Positions 18,807-27,244 of a stretch of 64,000 nt of DNA are shown one piece after another. Position 1 is the first letter of the stretch. Every line of letters begins with the position of its first letter. The notes beneath the pieces are model-generated. The model searched no databases. It was not told the origin of the DNA and saw only the letters and a list, made by a program, of their open reading frames with translations. The translations under genes and the position numbers were made by a program. Source of the DNA: Clostridia bacterium (GTDB taxonomy: Bacteria; Bacillota; Clostridia; Oscillospirales; CAG-272); assembly GCA_017504405.1 (NCBI GenBank), contig JAFVRG010000002.1, positions 1-64,000 on the forward strand. Direction: 5' to 3'.

Positions 18807-18862
18807 ATTATACAAGATTGACAAATAAAATAAAAGGTGTTATAATACTGTAAAACGACACT
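18807..18862 (-). promoter_or_regulatory. AraC-type operator and promoter, site d (divergent)
   Basis: On the minus strand: AGTGTCG (18856-18862), 6 bases, AGTA (18846-18849), 9 bases, CTTTT, -35 TTTTAT (18830-18835), 17 bases, -10 TATAAT (18807-18812), driving protein C. The element overlaps the start region of the plus-strand promoter of the first AraC gene. An inverted repeat (TGGCAAA ... TTTGCCA, about 18757-18796) sits in the leader of protein C. Confidence 0.7.
18818..18846 (+). promoter_or_regulatory. Promoter of the first AraC-family gene
   Basis: Consensus TTGACA (18818-18823), 17 bases, TATAAT (18841-18846). The expected start point near 18853 falls between the two conserved parts of site d, so a regulator bound at site d should block this promoter. 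Confidence 0.75.
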
Positions 18863-18882
18863 TTTTGAAGAGGTAAACCAAA

Positions 18883-19686
18883 ATGAGGCACATAACGCTC
18901 TCAACAACAATTAGCTATTTGCGTGCCGCCCATTACACGCACGACAAGCATTTTATCTACGATACGAGAGACGGCGGCGGTGTACCGTATTCAAGCCTGC
19001 TCGTAATGGTTGACGGTCACGCCGATATTCTCACGGAAGGTGCAAATCTGCACATAGATACGGGAGATTTTCTATTCATACCCGCCGGCTCTAAATACAT
19101 AACGACATACACGGGTAGTCCTCGGATAGCATACGATGCGATACACATGTCGGTTGACTCTCTGCCTGACTTCAACGAGCTCCTCCTCTATAAATTCCAA
19201 AAAATCGAGCCGAAGGAGCCCCAGCTGTGGAGAGAGGCCATTGCCGACATTATTGATACGGGAGACGGTGGAAGCTATATCATGATGATATCGAAATTCC
19301 TCGCTCTTTTCAACGAGGTCAAGGACATTCTGAAATACACCGAAAACCCGAGAATAAACGCCAGCATAACGCCCGCCATCAGATACCTCAAAACCTATTA
19401 CAGCCAAAAAATATCCGATGACATTCTCGCCTCGCTCTGCCATCTCAGCAAATCACGCTTTCACGTGCTGTTCAAGCGTGCGACGGGCATGACTCCCCTG
19501 CAATATAAGAACGAAATGGCTATTCAGCATGCAATGATTATGCTTCGCACCAACGCCTCGGTATCAATCGAGGACGTGGCGGAGCTGTGCGGATTTTCCT
19601 CGGTGACGTTTTTTCGCCGTCTTTTCCATAAGAAAGCTCATCTCTCACCAAGAGAGTATCGCAAGTACTTTTTCAAAATTGATTAA
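18883..19686 (+). CDS. AraC-family transcriptional regulator 1
   Basis: A 267-residue regulator. Residues 1-140 form a cupin-like sensing domain (THDKHFIYDTRDGGG, LHIDTGDFLFIPAGSKYITTY). Residues about 165-265 are the two-HTH AraC/XylS DNA-binding domain (ASLCHLSKSRFHVLFKRATGMTP in two parts, VAELCGFSSVTFFRRLFHKK, LSPREYRKYF). It is divergent from protein C across 154 bases that contain operator site d. The position and the shared motif at four promoters make it the likely activator of the secreted-protein block and a repressor of its own gene. The inducer is unknown, presumably a sugar or oligosaccharide. Confidence 0.9.
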   Translation: MRHITLSTTISYLRAAHYTHDKHFIYDTRDGGGVPYSSLLVMVDGHADILTEGANLHIDTGDFLFIPAGSKYITTYTGSPRIAYDAIHMSVDSLPDFNELLLYKFQKIEPKEPQLWREAIADIIDTGDGGSYIMMISKFLALFNEVKDILKYTENPRINASITPAIRYLKTYYSQKISDDILASLCHLSKSRFHVLFKRATGMTPLQYKNEMAIQHAMIMLRTNASVSIEDVAELCGFSSVTFFRRLFHKKAHLSPREYRKYFFKID

Positions 19687-19802
19687 CCAATCCCCTGAGC
19701 AGTTCAAGCGGACGTCACTCATCCCCATTTGCAAAATCACCGTTCTACCTTCATTTTCAAAAGAAAAATGCATCGCAACTATCGCATTTTAGAGGAAAAT
19801 TT

Positions 19803-20612
19803 ATGAAAACAAATATAGCAAAAGAATCGCATTTGTCTCTGATGTCTTTTCGACCTGCTACGTTTTATTTTTTGAACAGCTCCAAGTACACCCGTGAAAT
19901 AACCAATCCCAATGCATGCATTGTCTGCATCGAAAGCGGGCGGGCAAGAATCACATATAACGGCGAAAGCTTTGACCTTTTACCGACTGATGCATTCTTT
20001 ATTCCTTCCTTTTGCAGCTACAGCATAGAATTTACGGGAGATCCGGAAATCAAATATAGAGCCGTGTTCTTTCAGATTAAACATCTTACGGGCTTTGACT
20101 CATCAAAAAGCTATAAGGTTCAAAAGCTATCGGTGAAAAATCCTTCGGAATTTGCAGACCGACTGTCACAGATTTACGGTGAGCACGAAGAGGGAAACAT
20201 TTTATCAGCTATGGCACAATTCCTTATGATGTTCGAAGAGATAAAAGACACTCTTGAATTCAACGAAAAGTCTTTCTCAGAAACGTCGGTAGAGCCTGCT
20301 GTTGAGTACATTGACCGCCATTGGGCACAAAAAACAACCGATTCCTTTTTGGCGGGATTGTGCCACCTCAGTGTATCGAGATTCCACACGCTGTTTAAGG
20401 ATGCTAAAAAAATGACACCGTTCCAGTATAAAAACGGAATTGCAATTCACCACGCACAAATGATGCTACGCAGCGAAAAAAACCTGTCGATTGAAAGCGT
20501 TGCCGAAAAATGCGGATTTGCGTCCTCATCATTCTTCAGAAAGCTCTTTTTGCGAACCGTAGGATTAACTCCCCGTGAATTCCGAAAGAGGGCAGGAGAA
20601 TGGATTCTCTGA
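19803..20612 (+). CDS. AraC-family transcriptional regulator 2
   Basis: A 269-residue paralogue of the regulator just upstream, with the same layout: cupin-like N-terminal domain (ACIVCIESGRARITYNGESF, LLPTDAFFIPSFCSY) and a C-terminal two-HTH domain (LAGLCHLSVSRFHTLFKDAK, VAEKCGFASSSFFRKLFLR, LTPREFRKR). GAGG precedes the ATG. The 116 bases between the two genes hold no clear promoter, so it may be co-transcribed with the first. The tandem pair probably arose by duplication; they may bind the same sites, form heterodimers, or answer to different ligands. Confidence 0.9.
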   Translation: MKTNIAKESHLSLMSFRPATFYFLNSSKYTREITNPNACIVCIESGRARITYNGESFDLLPTDAFFIPSFCSYSIEFTGDPEIKYRAVFFQIKHLTGFDSSKSYKVQKLSVKNPSEFADRLSQIYGEHEEGNILSAMAQFLMMFEEIKDTLEFNEKSFSETSVEPAVEYIDRHWAQKTTDSFLAGLCHLSVSRFHTLFKDAKKMTPFQYKNGIAIHHAQMMLRSEKNLSIESVAEKCGFASSSFFRKLFLRTVGLTPREFRKRAGEWIL

Positions 20613-20679
20613 CGCCATAGCATTTTTATAAGCGTTAAACGCATAGGGTGTATCGCTTAACACCCCATCTGAAAAACAA

Positions 20680-20715
20680 AAAGCCTTGGCTAAGACCAAG
20701 GCTTTCTTGTTTTTT
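20680..20715 (+). terminator. Terminator after the AraC pair
   Basis: AAAGCCTTGG, loop CTAAGA, CCAAGGCTTT, then CTTGTTTTTT. On the other strand a T-run also follows, so it can also end the convergent gene that stops at 20719. Confidence 0.85.
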
Positions 20716-20718
20716 AAG

Positions 20719-21282
20719 TTAATTGATTTTTCTCCAACCGACGCTTCCGTCATCAAGCGGCAGCTTGTTATCATTGATAGGCGCACGGGTGGCGTCGATT
20801 ATCGAGGATATGCTGACGTCGAACACGCTCTTACGTGAGGGTGCGGGGATTTCAACAGCGTTTGATACGGATATTAAAATGTTGGAGAACTCGTATATGC
20901 TGTAATATCTGTTCCACACGACATTTCCGTTTTCCTGAAGCACGTAGTGATGTCCTATATATGCAAGCATTGGAGCATCGTGGTCAAGCATCATTATGCT
21001 CATCACCGGTTCTCTTTCCTCAACAGGCAGGCAGAGTATTTCATCGTTTGACCAATCATCACAGTAAAAAATCATCTCCATACGGAAAAGATTTTTTCCC
21101 GTTGGAAACGGCTTGAAATCCCCCTTTACATACCTCTCAACATCGAGATTTTTCACAGGGGTCTCGACATAAACGAAAACGTTATCCGCATGATAGCCGA
21201 CAACCGAATAGTAAATCTCATCGGATTTTTCGACACTGACGTTCTTCTCATTGGGGTAACCGATATAAGTGTATCTGTACAT
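20719..21282 (-). CDS. Hypothetical protein, 187 residues
   Basis: I do not recognise this family. It is soluble, acidic and beta-rich, opening MYRYTYIGYPNEKNVSVEKS and containing FYCDDWSNDEILCLP and YYSIYEFSNILISVS. There is no signal peptide or membrane segment. AAAGGAGAC precedes the ATG. A plausible promoter (TTGCAA, 16 bases, TATAAT) lies about 120 bases upstream on the minus strand, so it is probably a single-gene unit, with a long leader containing an inverted repeat (GGATTAAAGAGCTTTTTAATCC, about 21321-21342). Codon use matches the neighbours. Confidence 0.6.
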   Translation of the reverse strand: MYRYTYIGYPNEKNVSVEKSDEIYYSVVGYHADNVFVYVETPVKNLDVERYVKGDFKPFPTGKNLFRMEMIFYCDDWSNDEILCLPVEEREPVMSIMMLDHDAPMLAYIGHHYVLQENGNVVWNRYYSIYEFSNILISVSNAVEIPAPSRKSVFDVSISSIIDATRAPINDNKLPLDDGSVGWRKIN

Positions 21283-21470
21283 AAGTCTCCTTTTTGCGGT
21301 GTAAATTAGCGCACACCCTATGGATTAAAGAGCTTTTTAATCCAATCAATAGGGGGCGAACCTGTTTTCCGCAGCTTTTATCCAATTATACCATATTTTT
21401 ATTTTTTTGCAATACCTTTTCCGTAAAAACCGCACCCCTGTAGTTTTTTTGCCATATTTTAATAAAAAAG

Positions 21471-21499
21471 TTGACAAAATTTTATACCTGTGCTATAAT
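21471..21499 (+). promoter_or_regulatory. Strong promoter of the APVEE-repeat membrane protein
   Basis: Exact TTGACA (21471-21476), 17 bases, exact TATAAT (21494-21499). The ATG at 21535 follows about 30 bases after the expected start point. Confidence 0.8.
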
Positions 21500-21534
21500 T
21501 ATTGCATAATACTATATTTTGTGAGGTAAAAGAC

Positions 21535-22854
21535 ATGAAAAAGAAATCTATCGGCGCACGTGTCGGAGGTGCCCTTTCACGCTTCTTCACTTCCGTTTGG
21601 ATGAGAAATATCGTTATCTCGGTATCAATGCTTCTCTCCTTGTTCCTCGTTTTTATCATTGATGCAAAAAACGGTATACGCAAAAATCTTCTGCATTTTC
21701 TCGAATTTGACTTTGTCTATGACACTATGGCAAAGATGGGTATCGAGCGATTCGACGTTCAGGGCTTGACCCTTGCGGTTCTCGGTGCCGTTACTGCGGG
21801 CGTTATTTTGCTTCTGCTCGGCAATTCGTATGCATCGGTTCTGTCAACGAACATGGCTGAGGATCGCAAGCATCCCCGTACCGTATTCGCAATAGTTTAC
21901 ATAATCTCGAACATAATTCTGCTCGGTGCTACGGGCGGAGTATTCTATCTCCTGTATTCGTGGGCTGTCAGCAGAGGTGTTTCGCTCGAAGTTCCATTTG
22001 AGGAATTCGGCGCAGGTATCGGCTATCTGCTCCTGATTGCAGTCGGCGCATTTGTTCTGGTTGTTATTCTTGTTGCAATAATCTCCTTTATAGTCGCTCT
22101 GTGTTGCAAGATTTTCGGCAAGAAGGAAAAGGCTCCTGTTGCTGAGGAAGCTCCCGTTGTTGAGGAAGCTCCTGTTGCCGAGGAAGCTCCCGTTGTTGAG
22201 GAAGCTCCTGTTGCTGAGGAAGCTCCCGTTGTTGAGGAGGCTCCTGTTGCTGAGGAAGCTCCCGTTGTTGAGGAAGCACCCGTTGTTGAGGAGGCTCCTG
22301 TTGCTGAGGAAGCACCCGTTGTTGAGGAGGCTCCTGTTGTTGAGGAAGCTCCCGCCGCAGACCTTGACATTTCCATTCCTGCAGGAATGGTGATGCGTCT
22401 TAATAAGTCGTTTATGGGCAAGCTGGCTCAGACAACTGACAAAAATCTCGCATACTACACCGACATAAGGAATTACCTGCTCGCATTCAAGAAGGTTAAC
22501 GGACGTACGAGCTGGAACTACGACAGCTTTAATCTTGGAAGAGAAACCAAGGCAAAGATGACTATCAGGGGAAAGACACTCATACTCCTCCTTGCCCTCG
22601 ACCCCAAGGAATTTGAGGATAGCAAGTATTACTGCTACGACGAGAGCAAGACAAAGAAGTTTGCAGACGTACCCCTTCTTATCAAGGTTAAGTCCAACCG
22701 TGCCCTCAAGCATGCGAAGGAGCTCATCGACATAATGATGAAGGACGTTGAGAAGCGTGCAAAGTTCGCTCCCAAGGAATTTGACATTCACACGATGGAC
22801 GACGATGCGCTCGTTGCCGCAGGGCTCGCTAAGTACGTAAAGAGCAAATATTAA
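21535..22854 (+). CDS. Membrane protein with APV[A/V]EE repeat and conserved C-terminal domain
   Basis: A 439-residue protein; the ATG at 21535 has GTGAGGT upstream and is preferred over an in-frame ATG 33 bases earlier that sits on the promoter start region. Four membrane segments (about residues 20-41, 67-90, 108-135, 158-190) are followed by a basic stop-transfer ([11 protein letters not shown]). Twelve perfect hexapeptide units APVAEE or APVVEE (residues 200-271) form an acidic, extended linker. The C-terminal domain (about 280-439) includes [40 protein letters not shown] and [16 protein letters not shown], a recurrent but unnamed domain in Clostridia as far as I recall. Function unknown; a cytoplasmic scaffold or envelope sensor is possible. 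Confidence 0.75.
   Translation: MKKKSIGARVGGALSRFFTSVWMRNIVISVSMLLSLFLVFIIDAKNGIRKNLLHFLEFDFVYDTMAKMGIERFDVQGLTLAVLGAVTAGVILLLLGNSYASVLSTNMAEDRKHPRTVFAIVYIISNIILLGATGGVFYLLYSWAVSRGVSLEVPFEEFGAGIGYLLLIAVGAFVLVVILVAIISFIVALCCKIFGKKEKAPVAEEAPVVEEAPVAEEAPVVEEAPVAEEAPVVEEAPVAEEAPVVEEAPVVEEAPVAEEAPVVEEAPVVEEAPAADLDISIPAGMVMRLNKSFMGKLAQTTDKNLAYYTDIRNYLLAFKKVNGRTSWNYDSFNLGRETKAKMTIRGKTLILLLALDPKEFEDSKYYCYDESKTKKFADVPLLIKVKSNRALKHAKELIDIMMKDVEKRAKFAPKEFDIHTMDDDALVAAGLAKYVKSKY
22132..22347 (+). repeat. Tandem 18-bp coding repeat (12 units)
   Basis: Twelve in-frame 18-base units, each encoding APVAEE or APVVEE, with near-identical DNA (GTTGTTGAGGAAGCTCC-like). Such arrays expand and contract by slippage, so unit number is likely variable between strains. 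Confidence 0.85.
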
Positions 22855-22888
22855 TAGGGGCTGCCGTATTTCGGCATAACCGCAAACT

Positions 22889-22919
22889 AAAAGAGGGTTC
22901 CTTTAAAGAGCCCTCTTTG
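22889..22919 (+). terminator. Terminator after the APVEE-repeat protein
   Basis: AAAGAGGGTTC, loop CTTTAAA, GAGCCCTCTTT. It is preceded by TTCGGCATAACCGCA, a motif that recurs before the hairpins at 22949 and 50134. Confidence 0.7.
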
Positions 22920-22948
22920 CTTGTTTCTATTCGGCATAACTGCAAGCT

Positions 22949-23024
22949 AAAAGGTGAGGTACAAAAGTGCCTCACCTTTTAGTTTTCTCTACAAAAGTTT
23001 TTGCTAAGCTTTTTTCAAAAAGCG
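22949..23024 (+). repeat. Dispersed convergent-junction element R1 (terminator hairpin plus core)
   Basis: Hairpin AAAAGGTGAGGTAC, loop AAAA, GTGCCTCACCTTTT (22949-22980), then a T-rich spacer and the core ACAAAAGTTTTTGCTAAGC ... TTTTTTCAAAAAGCG (22991-23024). Lies between convergent genes (21535 plus, 23063 minus). Copies at 30828, 50134 and 57707. The core itself contains a small stem, GCTTTTT and AAAAAGC. Confidence 0.8.
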
Positions 23025-23062
23025 TCTATGTGCTCTGCGGGAATTTTGACCTGCCTGTGCCG

Positions 23063-23560
23063 TCAGGCGTCAAGCTCCTTTTCAATAAACGGAGCAACCT
23101 CGTCATAGGGTATTCCAAACGCCGCGGAAAGCTCACCGTACAGCATACGCTCCGCCCGCTTGAATGCGTTTTCGTCTGCAAGATACAGCTTGCGCCCCTG
23201 CGAGGCGCTCTCCCTGCGTTTCTCATATATTGCCTTGATAACCCCGACAAGACTTTCTCGATCTGCATCGAGAATTATTGATTTGAACAGCTCATTGCGC
23301 TTTCTGCCCTCATTAACCCACTCAACGGGCTTGATTTTCGGAAAAGAACGCACAAACTCAAGTGCCTCACCCTTGGAGAGCAGTCGCTTCATTTTTGCGG
23401 TCAGAGCCTCGTTTTCAACAGGCACATAAATCGTTTGGGAATTTTCAGAGGAGAGAATGTAATACATAGCACTCTGCCCTGCAAATTTTTCCTCCCTGAT
23501 ATCCCTTATTTCACAAACTCCGTTAGCACCGTATACAACGGTATCGCCTATCTTGTACAT
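23063..23560 (-). CDS. CarD-family transcriptional regulator
   Basis: A 165-residue protein of the CarD/CdnL/TRCF-RID family, which binds the RNA polymerase beta subunit and tunes open-complex stability. The N-terminal Tudor-like RID domain (MYKIGDTVVYGANGVCEIRD, YYILSSENSQTIYVPVEN) is followed by an all-helical DNA-binding part (about 65-165) with the typical KRAERMLYGELSAAFGI near the end. The ATG at 23560 is chosen for GGAGG five bases upstream; an earlier in-frame ATG adds ten unlikely residues. A minus-strand promoter (TTGAAA, 17 bases, TATAAT, near 23665-23692) precedes it. Confidence 0.9.
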   Translation of the reverse strand: MYKIGDTVVYGANGVCEIRDIREEKFAGQSAMYYILSSENSQTIYVPVENEALTAKMKRLLSKGEALEFVRSFPKIKPVEWVNEGRKRNELFKSIILDADRESLVGVIKAIYEKRRESASQGRKLYLADENAFKRAERMLYGELSAAFGIPYDEVAPFIEKELDA

Positions 23561-23789
23561 ATTAACCTCCGGAATACGGCAAATTGGCACTTTATATTCG
23601 CCACGCCAACCTTTTCATATCTTTTGGCACAAAACAGCCCAAGAATATATGTCTTTATACAGATTATACCATATTTTAGAAAAAATTTCAAAGGTTTTTT
23701 CAAAAAATTTTTATATTACTTTACTTTTGACTACACTTGTGCTAAAATATTTAAAGCATTACGCTAAGTAGAGAGAGGAGGGATTGCTT

Positions 23790-25502
23790 ATGAAGAGAGT
23801 TCTTTCATACCTATCGCATTATAAGAAAGACACCGTGCTTGCACCGCTGCTGAAAATGGCAGAGGCGTTGCTCGAGCTGCTCGTTCCGCTGGTTATGGCG
23901 GCAATAATCGACAGGGGTATTGCAAATGCTGATACTCCGTACATAATAAAAATGTCCCTTTTGCTCGTGCTTATCGGAATTTTAGGACTTGTCATGGCGG
24001 TTGCGGCTCAGTACTTTGCTGCACGCTCAAGCGTGGGCGCATCGACAAAGCTGCGCTATGATTTGTTCTCACACATAAACACACTGTCATACAGCGAGCT
24101 CGACAGCATAGGAGATTCAACTCTCAAAACAAGAATGACAAATGACGTAAATCAGGTGCAAAACGGCATAAATCTTACACTCCGCCTGCTTTTGCGCTCT
24201 CCGTTCGTGGTGTTCGGCGCTATGATAATGGCGTTTACAGTTGACGTGCGGGCTTCTCTGATTTTCGTTGCAACCATACCTCTGCTTGCGCTGACGGTAG
24301 GCATCATTATAGCTATTACTCTGCCTATGTATAAGCATGTGCAGGGCGGTGTTGACAAAATATTTATGCACACCGAAGAAAATCTGTCGGGTGTGCGTGT
24401 TATCCGTGCCTTTTGCAAGGAGGGAGATGAATTATCCGATTTCTCTCAGTCCAACGGAGAGCTTGTCCGCCGTCAAAGACGTGTGGGAGCGATTTCCTCC
24501 CTCATCAACCCCATGACCTACGTCATAGTTAATTTGTCGGTGGTGGTTATCTTAAATCAGAGCGGAGGACGGGTCTATTCGGGCGACTTAACGCAGGGTG
24601 AGGTAATTGCGCTTTATAACTACATGTCGCAGATACTCGTTGAGCTTATCAAGCTCGCTAACCTGATAATAACGGTTACAAAGGCCATTGCCTGCGCTCA
24701 CAGAATAGACGGCGTTTTCGGAGTCAGCTCCTCGATAAAATCAGGCAACGTTACCTCTGGTGACGGTGATGCTCCAGCAATCGAGATGCGCTCTGCATCC
24801 TTAAAATACGCAACCGCATCCGAGCCGTCGGTGCAAAAAATCAGTTTCACACTTGGACGTGGACAAACCCTCGGAATTATCGGAGGCACAGGCTCGGGAA
24901 AAAGCTCGGTTATAAATCTCATACCGAGGTTTTACGATGCAAGCGAGGGTGAGGTTTACGTTGACGGCGTTAACGTAAAGGATTACGACCTATCATATCT
25001 GCGCTCTATTATCGGAATAGTTCCCCAGAAGGCTGCGCTGTTTTCAGGCACTGTCCGTGACAACATACGCAAAGGAAAGAGTGACGCAACCGACGCCGAA
25101 ATAGAATCGGCTATGAGAGTGGCTCAGGCAGGGGATATACTCGACTCCAAGGGACTTGATTTTGTCATTGAGGAGGGCGGAAAAAACCTGTCGGGCGGAC
25201 AGAAGCAACGATTAACCATCGCTCGTGCCCTGGTCCGCAACCCAAAAATTCTTATACTCGACGACAGCTCCTCAGCGCTCGATTTTGCAACGGACGCACG
25301 TTTGCGCTCCGCTATATCAGAGATTGGAGATAAAAGCGTAATTATTGCCTCACAGCGCACCTCCGCCGTCCAGAACGCCGACGTAATACTCGTTATGCAC
25401 GACGGGCGTATTGTTGCCGTCGGAGAGCACTCAGAGCTGCTCCGCTCCTGCGAAATTTACCGTGAGATATACGAGTCGCAGTTCAGAAGGGAGGAGCTGT
25501 AA
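23790..25502 (+). CDS. ABC exporter subunit 1 (degenerate ATP site)
   Basis: A 570-residue half-transporter: six membrane segments (about 15-300) and an ATPase domain (about 330-570). Walker A is GGTGSGKS (about 365), the signature LSGGQKQR (about 467), and Walker B ILILDDSSSALD (about 487-498). The residue after the Walker B Asp is Asp instead of the catalytic Glu, the mark of the degenerate site of heterodimeric exporters such as BmrC/LmrC types. ATG at 23790 has GAGGAGG seven bases upstream. It overlaps the second subunit by one base (TAATG). Likely exports lipids, drugs or peptides; substrate not visible. Confidence 0.9.
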   Translation: MKRVLSYLSHYKKDTVLAPLLKMAEALLELLVPLVMAAIIDRGIANADTPYIIKMSLLLVLIGILGLVMAVAAQYFAARSSVGASTKLRYDLFSHINTLSYSELDSIGDSTLKTRMTNDVNQVQNGINLTLRLLLRSPFVVFGAMIMAFTVDVRASLIFVATIPLLALTVGIIIAITLPMYKHVQGGVDKIFMHTEENLSGVRVIRAFCKEGDELSDFSQSNGELVRRQRRVGAISSLINPMTYVIVNLSVVVILNQSGGRVYSGDLTQGEVIALYNYMSQILVELIKLANLIITVTKAIACAHRIDGVFGVSSSIKSGNVTSGDGDAPAIEMRSASLKYATASEPSVQKISFTLGRGQTLGIIGGTGSGKSSVINLIPRFYDASEGEVYVDGVNVKDYDLSYLRSIIGIVPQKAALFSGTVRDNIRKGKSDATDAEIESAMRVAQAGDILDSKGLDFVIEEGGKNLSGGQKQRLTIARALVRNPKILILDDSSSALDFATDARLRSAISEIGDKSVIIASQRTSAVQNADVILVMHDGRIVAVGEHSELLRSCEIYREIYESQFRREEL

Positions 25503-27244
25503 TGAACAAAAAATCTACACTGAGAAGGGCTCTCTCCTACACAAAGAGGTTCATCCCTCTCATATTGTTATCGCTTTTGCTTGCGCTGATAACCGCACTT
25601 ATCACCCTTTATATACCGATACTTGTCGGAAATGCCGTTGATGCCATGATAGGCAAGGGGGCTGTGGATTTTCGCCTGATAGGAACGGTTCTTATCAAAA
25701 TCGCAGCGGTTACCGTAATAGGAGCCGTAATGCAGTGGCTGATGAGCGTGATAAACAACCACGTAACATATTCTGTCGTCAGGGATATGCGAGAGGATGC
25801 GTTCAAAAAGATACACTCTCTCCCCATAAGCTATATTGATTCTCACCGTCACGGCGATATAATCAGCCGTGTCGTCAATGATGCCGAGCAATTCTCCGAC
25901 GGACTTTTACTCGGATTTACCCAGCTGTTTACAGGAATAGTCACCATTATCGGCACGCTTGTTTTTATGCTATATATCAGATGGGAAATGGCTCTCTTGG
26001 TATTTATACTCACTCCCCTCTCTCTCTTTGTGGCGAGGTTTATTGCCAGACGCTCACATAGGCTGTTTATGCGCAGAGCGCAGGACACTGGTGAGGCCAC
26101 AGGCTACGTGAACGAAATGATTAACAACCAGAAAGTTACCGTCGCATTCTCCAATGAGGAAAATGCCGTATCGGGCTTCGATACCGTGAATAAGCGGTTG
26201 GCAAAAAGCACGCTCGGCGCTATTTTCTACTCCTCACTCGTCAATCCGAGCACACGCTTTATAAACAGTGTAATTTATGCCGCAGTCGGAATGAGCGGCG
26301 CTATATTCTCAATTGTCGGCAAAATAACCGTCGGAGGGCTAACCTGTTTTCTGAGCTATGCCGGACAGTATGCAAAGCCGTTTAACGAAATCTCGGGCGT
26401 TATAACAGAGCTCCAGAATGCGCTCGCCTGTGCCTCCCGTGTGTTCGATTTTATCGAGGAAAAAGAGGAGACCCCCTCTGCAAAAAACGAGGGCAAAGAG
26501 GCGGTAGGAAATATAACCTTCGAGCACGTTAGCTTCTCATACAGCGAGGATAAGCCTCTGCTCACCGACATAAACCTTGATATTAAAGCAGGTCAGCACG
26601 TTGCGATTGTAGGCCCTACCGGTTGCGGAAAAACAACGCTGATTAACCTGCTCATGCGCTTCTACGACGTGTGCTCAGGCAGAATACTGCTCGACGGCAG
26701 GGATATACGTGAAATCAGCCGTGAGGAGCTGCGAAAGAGCTTTGGCATGGTATTGCAGGACACGTGGCTGTCAAACGGCAGCGTGCGTGATAATATCGCA
26801 ATCGGCAAGCCCGATGCTACCGATGAGGAAATTATTTCCGCCGCAAGGGCTGCGCACGCACACAGCTTTATCCGCAGACTCAAAAACGGATACGACACCC
26901 CTCTGGGCGAGTCGGGAGAATCTCTCTCGCAAGGCGAGCGTCAGCTGCTCTGTATTGCGAGAATTATGCTCACCTCTCCCCCGATGCTGATACTCGACGA
27001 GGCTACGTCGAGCATCGACACACGCACAGAGCTCAAGATTCAGGATGCCTTCTCTTGCCTTATGAAGGGCAAAACCAGCTTTATAGTTGCGCACCGCCTA
27101 TCCACAATACGTGAGGCGGACGTAATTCTCGTTATGAAGGACGGAAACATAATCGAAACGGGCAACCACACCGAGCTTCTCGCAAGGGGTGGATTCTACT
27201 CTCATCTCTATAACAGTCAGTTTGCAGGGAGGGAGCAACAGTGA
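25502..27244 (+). CDS. ABC exporter subunit 2 (catalytic ATP site)
   Basis: A 580-residue half-transporter, partner of the gene upstream. Six membrane segments (about 15-310), ATPase domain (about 340-580). Walker A GPTGCGKT (about 370), signature LSQGERQL (about 475) and Walker B MLILDEATSSID (about 495) with the catalytic Glu present; the LSQGE signature is typical of the active subunit of heterodimeric exporters. The pair should form one asymmetric exporter. Translation is coupled to the first gene (TAATG) and to the acetyltransferase downstream (GTGA overlap). Confidence 0.9.
   Translation: MNKKSTLRRALSYTKRFIPLILLSLLLALITALITLYIPILVGNAVDAMIGKGAVDFRLIGTVLIKIAAVTVIGAVMQWLMSVINNHVTYSVVRDMREDAFKKIHSLPISYIDSHRHGDIISRVVNDAEQFSDGLLLGFTQLFTGIVTIIGTLVFMLYIRWEMALLVFILTPLSLFVARFIARRSHRLFMRRAQDTGEATGYVNEMINNQKVTVAFSNEENAVSGFDTVNKRLAKSTLGAIFYSSLVNPSTRFINSVIYAAVGMSGAIFSIVGKITVGGLTCFLSYAGQYAKPFNEISGVITELQNALACASRVFDFIEEKEETPSAKNEGKEAVGNITFEHVSFSYSEDKPLLTDINLDIKAGQHVAIVGPTGCGKTTLINLLMRFYDVCSGRILLDGRDIREISREELRKSFGMVLQDTWLSNGSVRDNIAIGKPDATDEEIISAARAAHAHSFIRRLKNGYDTPLGESGESLSQGERQLLCIARIMLTSPPMLILDEATSSIDTRTELKIQDAFSCLMKGKTSFIVAHRLSTIREADVILVMKDGNIIETGNHTELLARGGFYSHLYNSQFAGREQQ

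Noticed and set aside
22023..22421. Low-complexity minus-strand frame opposite the APVEE repeat, and a possible CRISPR-like repeat
   Set aside because: The repeat is in frame, uninterrupted by spacers, and encodes perfect hexapeptides; it is a coding tandem repeat.
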